Notes under the pieces: generated by a model
Told to the model about the DNA's origin: nothing
Seen by the model: the letters and a program-made list of their open reading frames with translations, nothing else
Database searches by the model: none
Assembly: GCA_020161755.1 (NCBI GenBank)
Contig: JAIUOS010000028.1
Location: 1-51,288 of the forward strand
Length of the DNA stretch: 51,288 nt
Direction of reading: 5' to 3'
Origin: Actinomycetota bacterium
GTDB lineage: Bacteria > Actinomycetota > Actinomycetes > Propionibacteriales > Propionibacteriaceae
Made by a program: the position numbers and the translations under genes
Shown: positions 37,483 to 46,780 of the stretch, piece after piece
How positions within the stretch are numbered: the first letter of the stretch is position 1
How the letters are laid out: every line of letters begins with the position of its first letter

Positions 37483-37546
37483 CCTCCTCGCCACCGAATT
37501 GTCCCTTCGCCACCGGAATTCCGGTGGCGAAGGGACAATTCGGTGG
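37483..37546. repeat. 64-bp repeat with perfect 56-bp palindrome, left copy
   Basis: Bases 37491-37546 form a perfect palindrome with 28-bp arms and no loop; the centre is CCGGAATTCCGG and the ends CCACCGAATTGTCCCTTCG. The full 64 bp are identical to 42541-42604. It lies just after tRNA-Val and before the sugar transporter cassette. A terminator role is possible but there is no T-tract. Confidence 0.93.
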
Positions 37547-37642
37547 CCAACTCGGTGGGACGCCGTCCCGTCGTGGCTCGGCCCGAGCCGGGCAGGGCCG
37601 TCCGTCACTCCCGTCGTGTGCGTCTCACGAGGAGGACCGCTC

Positions 37643-37674
37643 TTGATCCTCGATAAATCATACAATAATATTGT
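37643..37674 (+). promoter_or_regulatory. Promoter of the sugar ABC transporter operon with overlapping palindrome
   Basis: TTGATC at 37643 and TAATAT at 37666 are spaced 17 bp, a good sigma-70-type pair in an AT-rich stretch. ACAATAATATTGT (37662-37674), a perfect palindrome around one central base, covers the -10 box. A repressor bound there would block transcription. No regulator gene lies in the cassette. Confidence 0.55.
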
Positions 37675-37726
37675 CCGAATCGTGGGTCGTTCGGCCCCGG
37701 ATGTCGCACAGAGCGAGGGAGTTCAC

Positions 37727-38803
37727 ATGAGACTGACCAGGATCCTTGGCCTGGCCGCGTTGGGCGCGAGCCTGGCGCTCGCAGGATGCACCACGGCAAC
37801 GACGACGCCGAGCGGAAGCGCAGGCGGGCCGATCACCTTGACCAAGCCGGCATCGGCACCTGAGGTGGGGAAGCGACCGACCGTGACCACCGAGAAGGCC
37901 CAGAAGCAGTACAAGATCGCGATCATCGCCATCGAGAACAACCCGTTCTTCGCCCAGGTCAAGGTGGGCTACGAGGCTGCGAAGAAGGATCTCGAGGCAG
38001 CGGGTGCGACGGTTGACTGGATCAACGCCGGCACCGAGGTCAACGTCGAGAGCGTCGGCAACGCGATGAACGCGGCGGTCGTCGACCAGTACGACGCGAT
38101 CGCCGCCCTGATGCCGGGTGACGGCATCTGCAGCTACGTCAAGCAGGCCGTCGCGCAAGGCGTCCTCGTCGCCGCCTACAACGGGAACGCCACTTGCGCC
38201 CAGGAGTCCGGTGTCGCGTTCTTCCACGGTCAGGACCTGAAGGCAGCTGGAGTCACGGCGGGCAAGCTCATGTGCGAGGCCACCGCCGGCCTCGCGTCCC
38301 AGGACAAGCCCGGAGCGGTTGGTGTCGAGACCGAGGCCTTCGCCTTCCAGGCGCTCGAGGAGCGTCGACTGGGATTCCTGGAGGGCCTCAAGGCGGACTG
38401 TCCGTACGTGACCTCCGTGGGTGATGGGGTCGAGTACCAGGGCTCGACCGACCGCATCGCCTCCGCCACCCGCGACTTCATGACCTCGACCCCCAACCTG
38501 GTGGGCATCTACCTCACCGGCGGGAACCCGCAGGTTGCGGCCCAGACCGTCGGCGCTGCCAAGAAGTCGGACGCGGTGAAGGTGATCGGCTTCGACTTCA
38601 CCACCGAGAACGTCGCCGAGATCAAGAAGGGCAACCTGTACGCGGCCATCGGCCAGGATCCGTACGGGCAGTCCTACGACACGCTCGTGTGGCTGTACAA
38701 CGGCCTGGTCACCAAGACCGCACCCTCGCCGGACTACTTCATTCCGACAGAGGCCGTTGTGGGAACCAAGGCCAACATCGACCAGGTCACGACTGCGGGC
38801 TGA
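37727..38803 (+). CDS. Sugar ABC transporter substrate-binding lipoprotein
   Basis: A 358-aa periplasmic-binding protein of the ribose-binding type (PF13407 group). A lipoprotein signal ends in LALAGC. The mature part begins with the binding-fold strand YKIAIIAIENNPFFAQVKVGYEA, typical of RbsB-like proteins, and VKVIGFDFTTENVAEIKKGNLYAAIGQDPYGQ marks the second lobe. ATG 37727 has GAGGGAG upstream. First gene of a transporter-dehydrogenase operon. Ligand is probably a monosaccharide or polyol; it cannot be named. Confidence 0.92.
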   Translation: MRLTRILGLAALGASLALAGCTTATTTPSGSAGGPITLTKPASAPEVGKRPTVTTEKAQKQYKIAIIAIENNPFFAQVKVGYEAAKKDLEAAGATVDWINAGTEVNVESVGNAMNAAVVDQYDAIAALMPGDGICSYVKQAVAQGVLVAAYNGNATCAQESGVAFFHGQDLKAAGVTAGKLMCEATAGLASQDKPGAVGVETEAFAFQALEERRLGFLEGLKADCPYVTSVGDGVEYQGSTDRIASATRDFMTSTPNLVGIYLTGGNPQVAAQTVGAAKKSDAVKVIGFDFTTENVAEIKKGNLYAAIGQDPYGQSYDTLVWLYNGLVTKTAPSPDYFIPTEAVVGTKANIDQVTTAG

Positions 38804-38818
38804 CCGGAGGAGTTGACC

Positions 38819-40354
38819 ATGCCAGCACCTGTTGCGCTCCGAGCCGAGGGCCTCGGCAAGCGGTACGGAACGATGTGGGCGCTCCACGACGTCACGCTGG
38901 AGCTCCACGCCGGCACCGTTCTCGGACTGCTCGGGGAGAACGGTGCTGGCAAGTCGACGTTCATCAACCTCGTCTCGGGGGCACAGCCCCCGAGCGAGGG
39001 ACGGATCGTGCTCGACGGAAATGCCGTCGAACTCAACGACCCTCGCGAGGCCAGCCGGCTGGGCATCGTGGTGGTCCACCAGGAGCCCAAGCTCGCCAAC
39101 GAGGCGTCCATCGCCGAGAACATCTACCTGCCCGAGCTGTCCGAACAGCGGGCACTCAGCCTGATCCAGCCGCAGCGACTGGTGCAGCGTGCCGCCAAGC
39201 ACCTCGAGGAGCTGGGGTTGGCGGACGATCTGCCTGCGGTCACCACACCGGCCTATCGCCTGAGCGCGGCGCAGCGGCAACTCGTGACGATCGCGCGGGC
39301 GATGGTCTCCGACGTGAAGATCCTCTTCCTTGACGAGCCGAACTCGAGCCTCACTCCCAAGGACACCGCAACCCTGTGGGGTCTGGTGCGCCAGATGCGC
39401 GACCGCGGTGTGGCCGTGGTCGTCGTCAGCCACCGGCTGGTCGAACTGTACGAGGTCATCGACACGGTCGCCGTCCTCCGGGACGGACGCCTGGTCGGCG
39501 AGGCGAGCGCCGCCGAGCTGCCGATCTCGCAGGCGGTGAACCTGATGGCCGGTCGCGAAGTGAGCCAGAGCGGGGTCCGCTCCCGTCGGCGGGAGCAGGC
39601 CGGCGAGGTTGTGCTGCGGCTCGACCACGTCTACACCCGGGCGGTCAAGGACATCACCCTCGCGATCCGATCGGGTGAGGTCCTCGGCCTGGCGGGGCTC
39701 GTCGGCGCGGGCCGAACGGAGATCGGCCGGGCGATCGCCGGGGGTGACCCGGTGCTCGCCGGCACAATCACGCTCGACGGACGCGTCGAGGTCTTCCGTT
39801 CTCCGCAACAGGCGTTGGCGGCCGGGGTCGCCATGACCGGCGAGGAGCGCCGGCTCGCGGTGTTCCCGAGCCATGACGTCGTCTTCAACACTGCTGCCAG
39901 TTCGTGGGGGACCCTCGTTCGATTCGGCCTGGTCAACCGGGCGCGACAGTCTGCCCTGGCCAGGAAGTGGATCGATCGGCTCGCGCTGAAGGGGGCCCCC
40001 GACACGCCGATCATGTCGCTGTCGGGCGGCAACCAGCAGAAGGCCCTCATCTCCCGGTCGCTGGCGGCCCGCCCCCGCGTCGTCGTCTTCGATGAGCCCA
40101 CCCACGGCATCGACGTCGCGACGAAGGCCGAGATCGCCCGACTCATCCGGTCCCTGGCCGACGACGAGGGTCTCGCCGTCGTCCTGATCTCCAGTGAAGT
40201 GGAGGAACTCGTTCAGATCGCAGACCGCGTGGCCGTTGTCCGTGACGGACGCATCGTCATTGAGTCCGAGGGGGCGGACGGGCTGAGTCTCGTCGCCGCA
40301 GCCCTCGGGGAACCCACGCCGGATTCACCGGCCGACCCGAAGGATCTCCCATGA
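38819..40354 (+). CDS. Sugar ABC transporter ATPase, two fused ABC domains (RbsA-like)
   Basis: A 511-aa protein with tandem nucleotide-binding domains. Domain 1: Walker A GLLGENGAGKST, signature LSAAQRQLVTIARAM, Walker B ILFLDEPNSSL. Domain 2: degenerate Walker A GLVGAGRTEIGRA, signature LSGGNQQKALISRSLA, Walker B VVVFDEPTHGID. This asymmetric pattern is usual for RbsA/MglA-type carbohydrate importers. ATG 38819 has GGAGGAG 6 bases upstream. The stop overlaps the permease start by four bases. Confidence 0.96.
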   Translation: MPAPVALRAEGLGKRYGTMWALHDVTLELHAGTVLGLLGENGAGKSTFINLVSGAQPPSEGRIVLDGNAVELNDPREASRLGIVVVHQEPKLANEASIAENIYLPELSEQRALSLIQPQRLVQRAAKHLEELGLADDLPAVTTPAYRLSAAQRQLVTIARAMVSDVKILFLDEPNSSLTPKDTATLWGLVRQMRDRGVAVVVVSHRLVELYEVIDTVAVLRDGRLVGEASAAELPISQAVNLMAGREVSQSGVRSRRREQAGEVVLRLDHVYTRAVKDITLAIRSGEVLGLAGLVGAGRTEIGRAIAGGDPVLAGTITLDGRVEVFRSPQQALAAGVAMTGEERRLAVFPSHDVVFNTAASSWGTLVRFGLVNRARQSALARKWIDRLALKGAPDTPIMSLSGGNQQKALISRSLAARPRVVVFDEPTHGIDVATKAEIARLIRSLADDEGLAVVLISSEVEELVQIADRVAVVRDGRIVIESEGADGLSLVAAALGEPTPDSPADPKDLP

Positions 40355-41406
40355 ATCTCGCCGAGAAGTTCCGGGGCGCATTCCGGCACGTCGAGGTGGC
40401 GCTCATTGTCGTCATCGCAGTGGTCGCGCTCCTGGTGAGCCTGCGGGCGCCCAACTTCCTGAGCCCCGTCAACCTGATCAACCTGCTCCTCGCGATGGTG
40501 ACGATCGGCATCGTCGCCCTCGGACAGGGCTTCGTCATCATGTCGGGCGAACTCGACCTCTCGGTGGCGGCATCGATCGCGTTCTCGGCGGCAGCCGCCG
40601 CCAGTGTGATGCGATCCGGGGCGCCGGTCTGGCTCGGCGTCATCATCGCCATCGGTATCGGCGCGACGATCGGGCTCCTGAACGCGGTGATCGTGCTCGC
40701 CACCGGGGTCAACTCGTTCATCGTCACCCTGGGCACCCTGTCGGTGGTCCAGGGTCTCACGCTGGCGGTGACCGGCGGCCTGCCGATCGCCGTGCCCGAC
40801 GCCCTCGGGCTCCTCGGATCGACGACCCGGATCGCGGGGATCCCGTTCCCGGTGATCGTCTTCGTCGCCCTGATGATCCTCGCGCAGTTGGTCCTCGTGT
40901 ACACCGTCTTCGGGCGGCGGGTGCTGGCTGTCGGCGACAACGTCGACGCCGCCCGCCTGGCCGGCATACCGGTCGTCCTCACCAAGGCGGCGGTCTTCGC
41001 CATCGCGGGCGCCCTCGCGGGGGTCGCCGGGATCCTGAGGGCCGCGTCCCTCGGCACGGCCGAGTCGAGTGCGGGGACGTCCGACCTGCTGCCGATCATC
41101 GCAGCCGTGGTCGTCGGCGGTGCCAGCCTGGTTGGTGGACGCGGCTCGATGACCGGCGTGTTCCTCGGCGCCGTGCTGCTCGGCATGGTGCAGAACGCGT
41201 ACGTGATCCTGAAGCTCTCCAGCTGGCTGCAGCTGGCGACGTTCGGCCTCGTCGTCGTGGCGGCAGGCGTCTTCGACCAGGCCCGGCAGGGACGTATCGG
41301 CTGGGTCAACACGCTGCGCGAACGTCGCTCGGTGAGAGCATCGCTGGCCACTGCTCACGGTGACGCCACTGCCGAATCCACACCACATCAGTCGAAGGAG
41401 TCCTGA
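40351..41406 (+). CDS. Sugar ABC transporter permease (RbsC-like)
   Basis: A 351-aa membrane protein with about ten hydrophobic segments of the branched-chain-amino-acid/ribose permease family. GQGFVIMSGELDLSVAASIAF and NSFIVTLGTLSVVQGL are typical of RbsC-type permeases, as are DVDAARLAGI-like loops (NVDAARLAGIPV). The ATG overlaps the ATPase stop (ATGA). It would pair with the fused ATPase and binding protein as a complete importer. Confidence 0.95.
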   Translation: MNLAEKFRGAFRHVEVALIVVIAVVALLVSLRAPNFLSPVNLINLLLAMVTIGIVALGQGFVIMSGELDLSVAASIAFSAAAAASVMRSGAPVWLGVIIAIGIGATIGLLNAVIVLATGVNSFIVTLGTLSVVQGLTLAVTGGLPIAVPDALGLLGSTTRIAGIPFPVIVFVALMILAQLVLVYTVFGRRVLAVGDNVDAARLAGIPVVLTKAAVFAIAGALAGVAGILRAASLGTAESSAGTSDLLPIIAAVVVGGASLVGGRGSMTGVFLGAVLLGMVQNAYVILKLSSWLQLATFGLVVVAAGVFDQARQGRIGWVNTLRERRSVRASLATAHGDATAESTPHQSKES

Positions 41407-41407
41407 G

Positions 41408-42496
41408 ATGTCCGAAACCATGAAGGCGATCGTCATGCACGGTCCGCGCGATTACCGGCTCCAGACCGTTCCGAAGCCGGTGCCGGGCCCGGGGGAGATC
41501 CTGATCAGAACCGGTGCGGTGGGCCTGTGCGGCAGCGACATCAAGTGCTACACCGGGGCAGCGCTCTTCTGGGGCGAGGACGGCAGGCCCGGCTACGTCG
41601 AGGGGACGCCGATCGCCGGCCACGAGTTCGCCGGTGTCGTCGTGGAACTGGGGGAGGGATCGGCCGAGAAGTACGGCGTCGCCGTGGGGGATCAGGTGAT
41701 CGCGGAGCAGATCCTGCCGTGTGGCACGTGCCGCTTCTGCCGGGAGGGCTCCTACTGGATGTGCGAGCCGAACGAGATCTTCGGCTTCAAGCAGGGACGG
41801 GCAGAAGGCGGGATGGCCGAGTACGCGATTCTTCCGGCGAACGCGATCGTCCACCTCGTCGACCCCCGCCTGTCGGCCGTCGAGGCGGCGTACCTCGAGC
41901 CCCTGTCATGCGCGATCCATGCGGTGGACCGGGCGCAGATCAAGGAAGGGGACGTGGTCGTCGTCGCCGGCGTGGGCAGCATCGGCCTGTGCATGATGCA
42001 GTGGGCCCGGGAGTTCCGGCCGAAGATGGTCATCGCCATCGGTACGCGTCCGTCCCGCCTCGAACTGGCGCGTCGGCTGGGCGCCGACGTGGTGCTGAAC
42101 GTGCGTGCGGACGACGTGGTCCAGGCCGTCCGCGACCTCACCGGCGGGTACGGGGCCGATGTGGTCATCGAGGCCACCGGTGGACTCGACGGCCCCCAGC
42201 AGGCGCTGGAGATGGTCCGCAAGATGGGCACCATCGTCGCCTTCAGCTCGATCAAGGAGAAGGTGCTGGTCAACTGGAACCTGGTCGGTGACCAGAAGGA
42301 ACTCGTCGTCCGGGGAGCCCATCTGGGCCCGGGCTGCTACCCCAAGGCGATCGAGGCCGTGGCGGAGGGTCGTATCGACGTCGCATCGCTGGTCTCCTCG
42401 CAGTTCCCGATGGAGGACTTCGACGCGGCCATCGACGCCGCGATGACGGCCGACGGTGTCAAGGTCATGGTGAGGCCGAGCGGGCTCGACGCCTGA
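41408..42496 (+). CDS. Zinc-dependent medium-chain dehydrogenase (polyol/threonine-dehydrogenase-like)
   Basis: A 362-aa MDR-family NAD(P)-dependent alcohol dehydrogenase. Catalytic zinc ligands: Cys in GLCGSDIKCY, His/Glu in GHEFAGVV. Structural zinc lobe: CGTCRFCREGSYWMC with four cysteines. Cofactor site: VAGVGSIGLCMMQWA. Related enzymes oxidise sorbitol, other polyols or threonine. ATG 41408 has AAGGAG. It follows the permease by one base, so it most likely oxidises the imported substrate. No kinase or isomerase accompanies it; the rest of the pathway must be elsewhere. Confidence 0.93.
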   Translation: MSETMKAIVMHGPRDYRLQTVPKPVPGPGEILIRTGAVGLCGSDIKCYTGAALFWGEDGRPGYVEGTPIAGHEFAGVVVELGEGSAEKYGVAVGDQVIAEQILPCGTCRFCREGSYWMCEPNEIFGFKQGRAEGGMAEYAILPANAIVHLVDPRLSAVEAAYLEPLSCAIHAVDRAQIKEGDVVVVAGVGSIGLCMMQWAREFRPKMVIAIGTRPSRLELARRLGADVVLNVRADDVVQAVRDLTGGYGADVVIEATGGLDGPQQALEMVRKMGTIVAFSSIKEKVLVNWNLVGDQKELVVRGAHLGPGCYPKAIEAVAEGRIDVASLVSSQFPMEDFDAAIDAAMTADGVKVMVRPSGLDA

Positions 42497-42540
42497 CCGT
42501 GGCGACGGGCGGCCGTCCGTGACCCACCCGTCCGCGGACG

Positions 42541-42604
42541 CCTCCTCGCCACCGAATTGTCCCTTCGCCACCGGAATTCCGGTGGCGAAGGGACAATTCG
42601 GTGG
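42541..42604. repeat. 64-bp repeat with perfect 56-bp palindrome, right copy
   Basis: Identical over 64 bp to 37483-37546. It lies between the convergent dehydrogenase and FG-GAP genes. Together the two copies bracket a 5-kb cassette in direct orientation (a palindrome has no strand, but the flanking CCTCCTCG at the left of both copies shows direct repeats). Confidence 0.93.
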
Positions 42605-42618
42605 TCAAGTGGCCGGAG

Positions 42619-44172
42619 TCAGTCGGAGCCGCCGGTGACGCTGCCCAGGGCGGCGCCAAAGCTGTCCGAGCCCGCGGACGGGATGCCGGGGTCACCGACC
42701 ACCCAGGCGCGGGGGGTGCCGCCGCCGAACGGGATCACGTTCACCATCCCGCCGGGGTTGGCGGCGTCCGCCGGGACGCCGACCAGCAGGACGCGTTCGG
42801 CGGCGCCGGCCACCATGCCCAGGCTGTCGCCGAGCATGTCACCGGCGTCGGCCCCGCCCGGGACGCCGGCGCTGGCCTGCGTCCAGGTCGTCTCCGCACC
42901 CAGGTTGTTGGTCGGGAACACCTGCACCAGGCCGACGTTCGCCCCGGACGCGGTGTCCTCCTTGGGTGCGCTGACCGCGAGCCGCGTCCGGACATCGCCC
43001 AGACCGGGTGCGATCCACGCGACCTCGTCGCCGAAGATGTCGCCGGCCTGGGTCGAGTCGGCCACGCCAGGGGTGTCCTGGGTGAGGGCGGTGCCGATCG
43101 TCAGGTCCTCGGTGTCGGAGCTGAACAGCTGCACCATGCCGGCGTTGGCGTCGGAGCCGACGTCCTCACCGGGCGCCCCGACCGCGAGCCGTGCCGTGCC
43201 GCCCACCTGGACGGTGTCGAGGCTGCGTCCGTAGAAGTCACCGGCCTCGGCGGCGCCGGGAACCCCCGGTGCGTCCTGGCCGAGCCCGATCCCGAGCAGC
43301 TCGTCGTCGTAGTAGATGTCCTGCACGAGCAACACCGACCCCGCATCCACCTTGGAACCGACATCCTCGTTCGGGATCCCGATCGCGCAGTCGATCGTGT
43401 CGGCCCACCCGACCAGGTAGGCGCAGGAGACCGCGGCACCGAAGCGGTCACCGTCCTCCGCCGCGCCGGGGATGCCCACGTGGTCCTCGGTGATCCAGTG
43501 GTTCTCGTGACCGCCGTCGTAGGCCGCCCGCACCGCCACCGCCCCGGCGTTGGCGTGCCCGGAGACCGTGGCCCCCGGCACGCCGATCGCGAGCGCGTAG
43601 GCGTCCGGGTTCGGCGTGCCGCCCTGACCGACGTCCTCGACCGCGTCCACGGCGAACCCGAACTGGTCGCCGGCCGCCACGGGCTGGCTGAAGCTCGCCT
43701 GGCTGTAGGCGGTACTGCTGCGCGAGATCGACAACCCGGACGCCCCGCCCCACAACACCTGTACGTACCCGGAGTCGACGGCACCACCGATGTCCTCCAG
43801 CGGCGTGCCCACCACGACGTCGGTGTAGTCGTCGCAGTCGAGGTCGGCGACCGCGAGCGCGCTGCCGAACCCGTCGCCCGCCTCCGCGATCCCGTTGACG
43901 GCCTCCTCGCCCTGCCACAGGACGTCGCGGCCCCCGTCCCCGACGCGACCGTCGCCGTCGCCGTAGAGGATGATGATCCGGCCCGCCCCGGCCAGCCCGT
44001 TGACGGTCGCCGTCGGGTCGCCGACCACGGCGTCGGACCGGCCGTCGCCGTTGAAGTCGGACAAGACGCCTTCCGCGCACCCGTCCGCATCGGCGGACGC
44101 GGTGACCGCGGGACCGGCCAAGGGGATGGCGAGGGCCATCACGATGCCGGTGAGTAGAGCCGAAGTGCGCAT
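42619..44172 (-). CDS. Secreted FG-GAP/integrin-alpha-like beta-propeller protein
   Basis: A 517-aa exported protein. A signal peptide (LLTGIVMALAIPLAGPAVTASA) is followed by seven repeats of about 60-70 residues with FG-GAP character: DFNGDGRSDAVVGDP, DLDCDDYTDVVVGTP, ALAIGVPGA, CAIGIPNEDVG, LAVGAPGEDVG, LAVSAPKEDT and LLVGVPADA. Several carry DxDxDG-type calcium sites. Seven blades would make one closed propeller. No enzymatic motif or wall anchor is visible; a surface-binding or adhesion role is inferred. ATG 44172 has AAGGA upstream. Divergent from the helicase gene. Confidence 0.9.
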   Translation of the reverse strand: MRTSALLTGIVMALAIPLAGPAVTASADADGCAEGVLSDFNGDGRSDAVVGDPTATVNGLAGAGRIIILYGDGDGRVGDGGRDVLWQGEEAVNGIAEAGDGFGSALAVADLDCDDYTDVVVGTPLEDIGGAVDSGYVQVLWGGASGLSISRSSTAYSQASFSQPVAAGDQFGFAVDAVEDVGQGGTPNPDAYALAIGVPGATVSGHANAGAVAVRAAYDGGHENHWITEDHVGIPGAAEDGDRFGAAVSCAYLVGWADTIDCAIGIPNEDVGSKVDAGSVLLVQDIYYDDELLGIGLGQDAPGVPGAAEAGDFYGRSLDTVQVGGTARLAVGAPGEDVGSDANAGMVQLFSSDTEDLTIGTALTQDTPGVADSTQAGDIFGDEVAWIAPGLGDVRTRLAVSAPKEDTASGANVGLVQVFPTNNLGAETTWTQASAGVPGGADAGDMLGDSLGMVAGAAERVLLVGVPADAANPGGMVNVIPFGGGTPRAWVVGDPGIPSAGSDSFGAALGSVTGGSD

Positions 44173-44246
44173 GAGCGGGTCCTTCCTCGTGGTTGGAAGT
44201 GAGAGGACGACGCCGTCCCGGTGATACCCGGACGCGGCACCGCCCG

Positions 44247-46394
44247 ATGCTGCTGCTGTCGGAGGCAGCGCCTACCCTGCTGGACGTGAGCGACGACGAC
44301 CTGGCCACCGAGGCCCTGACCGTCCTGCGCCGGCTGGTCGGCCGCGAGGACGCCGTGTTCCACGACGGCCAGCTCGAGGCGATCACCGCGCTGGTCCGTG
44401 ACCGGCACCGGGCGCTGGTGGTGCAACGCACTGGTTGGGGGAAGTCCGCGGTGTACTTCGTGGCCACCGTCCTGCTGCGCGCGCAGGGGGCCGGCCCGAC
44501 CGTGATCGTGTCGCCGCTGCTGGCGCTGATGCGCGACCAGATCGCCGCGGCCCGCCGCGCCGGCGTCCGTGCGGTCACGATCAACACGGCCAACGCCACC
44601 GAGTGGGGCCAGGTGTACGACGCGCTCGAGCGCGGCGAGGTCGACCTGCTGCTGGTGAGCCCGGAGCGGCTCAACAACCCCACCTTCCGCGAGCGGCAGC
44701 TGCCCGACCTGGCCGCCCGCTGCGGCCTGCTCGTGGTCGACGAGGCGCACTGCATCAGCGACTGGGGGCACGATTTCCGTCCCGACTACCGGCGCATCCG
44801 TGACCTGCTCACCACCCTGCCGGACGCGGTGCCGGTGCTGGCCACCACGGCCACGGCCAACGCCCGCGTGGTCGCCGACGTCACCGATCAGCTGGGCGCC
44901 GGCGGGCACGACGTCCTGACCATCCGTGGCACGCTCGCCCGCGACTCGCTGCGCCTCGGCGTCCTGAAGCTGCCCCACGAGGAGACCAGGGTCGCGTGGC
45001 TGGTGTCCCACCTGGCCGACTTCACCGGCAGCGGCATCATCTACACGCTGACCGTCGCGCAGGCCGAGGACCTCGCCGCGCTCCTGGGCCGCCACGGCCA
45101 CCGGGTCGCCGCGTACACCGGACGCACGGAGCCGGCCGAGCGGGAGGAGCTGGAGGCCCGCCTCCGCGACAACGAGGTGAAGGCGCTGGTCGCCACCTCC
45201 GCGCTCGGCATGGGGTTCGACAAGCCCGACCTGGGCTTCGTGATCCACCTCGGCGCGCCCAGCTCGCCGGTCGCCTACTACCAGCAGGTCGGACGCGCCG
45301 GCCGCGCGGTCGACACCGCCGACGTCCTGCTGCTGCCCACGCCGGCCGACCGGGAGATCTGGCACTACTTCGCCACCGCGTCGATGCCCGAGGAGCGGTC
45401 GGCCATGGCCGTGATCGACGCGCTCGCCGGTGCCGACGGGCCGCTGTCGACCGCGGCGCTGGAGACCATCGTCGACGTCCGCCGCACCCGGTTGGAACTG
45501 CTGTTGAAGGTGCTCGACGTCGAGGGCGCGGTCAGCCACGTCCGGGGCGGCTGGGTGGCGACGGGGGAGCCGTGGGCCTACGACGCCGACCGGTACCGGC
45601 GGGTGGCCGAGGCCCGCAGGCGCGAGCAGGGCCTGATGCTGGACTTCATCAACGGCGGCGGGTGCCGGATGGCGTTCCTGCAGCGCACCCTCGATGATCC
45701 GGCGCCGAAGGACTGCGGCCGCTGCGACGCCTGCGCGGGCGCGTGGTACGCCTCCGGGGTGGCGGCGGAGTCGGTCGCCACGACCCGCACCGAGCTCGAC
45801 CGCGTCGGGGTGGAGCTCCCGGCCCGCACCCTGTGGCCGACCGGCATGGCGCGCCTCGGGGTCCAGGTGAGTGGACGCATCGGCGAGGTCGAGCGGGCCG
45901 AGACCGGACGCGTGCTCGCCCGGTTCACCGATCTCGGCCTGGGCCAGCGCCTCCGCGAACTGGTGACCGGCCCCGACCAGCCGGTGCCGGACTGGGTCCC
46001 GCCCTACTGCTTCCAGGTGCTGCGCGACTGGGACTGGGCGGCCCGGCCCGTCGCGGTGGTGGCGGTGCCGTCGCGCTCCCACCCCGAGCTCGTGGGCTCG
46101 CTGGCCGCCGAGATCGCCCGCCGCGGACGCCTCACCGACCTGGGCACGCTGACGATGGACACCTCCGCGGCCCCGGTCGAGCCCGCCGCGAACAGCGCCT
46201 ACCGGCTCGCGCAGGTGTCGGGCCGGTTCGGCCTGACCCCCGCGCAGCGCGACTGGGCCGCGGCCAACGACGGGCCGCTGCTGCTGGTCGACGACCGTGT
46301 CGATTCCCGCTGGACCATGACGGTCGCGTCCGGCCTGCTCCGTGCGGCGGGGGTGGGCGCGGTTTTGCCGTTCGCCCTGTCCTCGGTGGGCTGA
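44247..46394 (+). CDS. RecQ-family ATP-dependent DNA helicase
   Basis: A 715-aa superfamily 2 helicase. Motif I QRTGWGKS (about 62), motif II DEAHCISDWGHDFRPDYRRI (about 164), TTATAN, and motif VI QQVGRAGRAVDTADVLLL with GRTEPAEREELEARL between. A zinc-binding Cys set follows (C-RMAF ... DCGRCDAC). The C-terminal 200 residues differ from classic RecQ/HRDC and match actinobacterial long forms sometimes carrying a phosphoribosyl-transferase-like fold (LLLVDDRVDSRWTMTVASGLLR); that reading is tentative. Start: ATG 44247 has no strong ribosome site; GTG 44286 is an alternative. Confidence 0.92.
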   Translation: MLLLSEAAPTLLDVSDDDLATEALTVLRRLVGREDAVFHDGQLEAITALVRDRHRALVVQRTGWGKSAVYFVATVLLRAQGAGPTVIVSPLLALMRDQIAAARRAGVRAVTINTANATEWGQVYDALERGEVDLLLVSPERLNNPTFRERQLPDLAARCGLLVVDEAHCISDWGHDFRPDYRRIRDLLTTLPDAVPVLATTATANARVVADVTDQLGAGGHDVLTIRGTLARDSLRLGVLKLPHEETRVAWLVSHLADFTGSGIIYTLTVAQAEDLAALLGRHGHRVAAYTGRTEPAEREELEARLRDNEVKALVATSALGMGFDKPDLGFVIHLGAPSSPVAYYQQVGRAGRAVDTADVLLLPTPADREIWHYFATASMPEERSAMAVIDALAGADGPLSTAALETIVDVRRTRLELLLKVLDVEGAVSHVRGGWVATGEPWAYDADRYRRVAEARRREQGLMLDFINGGGCRMAFLQRTLDDPAPKDCGRCDACAGAWYASGVAAESVATTRTELDRVGVELPARTLWPTGMARLGVQVSGRIGEVERAETGRVLARFTDLGLGQRLRELVTGPDQPVPDWVPPYCFQVLRDWDWAARPVAVVAVPSRSHPELVGSLAAEIARRGRLTDLGTLTMDTSAAPVEPAANSAYRLAQVSGRFGLTPAQRDWAAANDGPLLLVDDRVDSRWTMTVASGLLRAAGVGAVLPFALSSVG

Positions 46395-46780
46395 CTATTT
46401 CATTGCTGCCGCCGGTGCCGCGGGGTGCATTAGCGGGGGAGGGCGTCTGCATTCTTCGGCGGCCGCCGCCCGGCCCGTCCCGGCGGGCCGCGGGGGGAGG
46501 CCCCCAGATTTCATCATCGGGTGAGGGTGGGGTGGGGGAAGGGCCGGCCGCGGCGGGCGTCTCCCCTTGTCGTGCCCCAGAAAAGTAAGGGGCCCGCCAC
46601 GAACCGGAGTTCTGCGGGCACTGCCGGGGGGCAGCCGGTCCAGGCTCGGGGGGAACCTCTGACCGTTGGGGCGGGGTTCGGGGGGAACCGTTCGCCTCGA
46701 TGAGAACTTTACCGCAGGGGGTACCCGCAATTGCAAGTCGTTTCTTGAGATTTCTGGCGACTTTCTTTGGGTCATTTCCG

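Noticed and set aside
37491-37546. The 56-bp palindrome as an ordinary intrinsic terminator of tRNA-Val
   Set aside because: It has no loop and no T-tract and is identical to a second copy 5 kb away, which suggests a repeat element; a terminator side effect is still possible.
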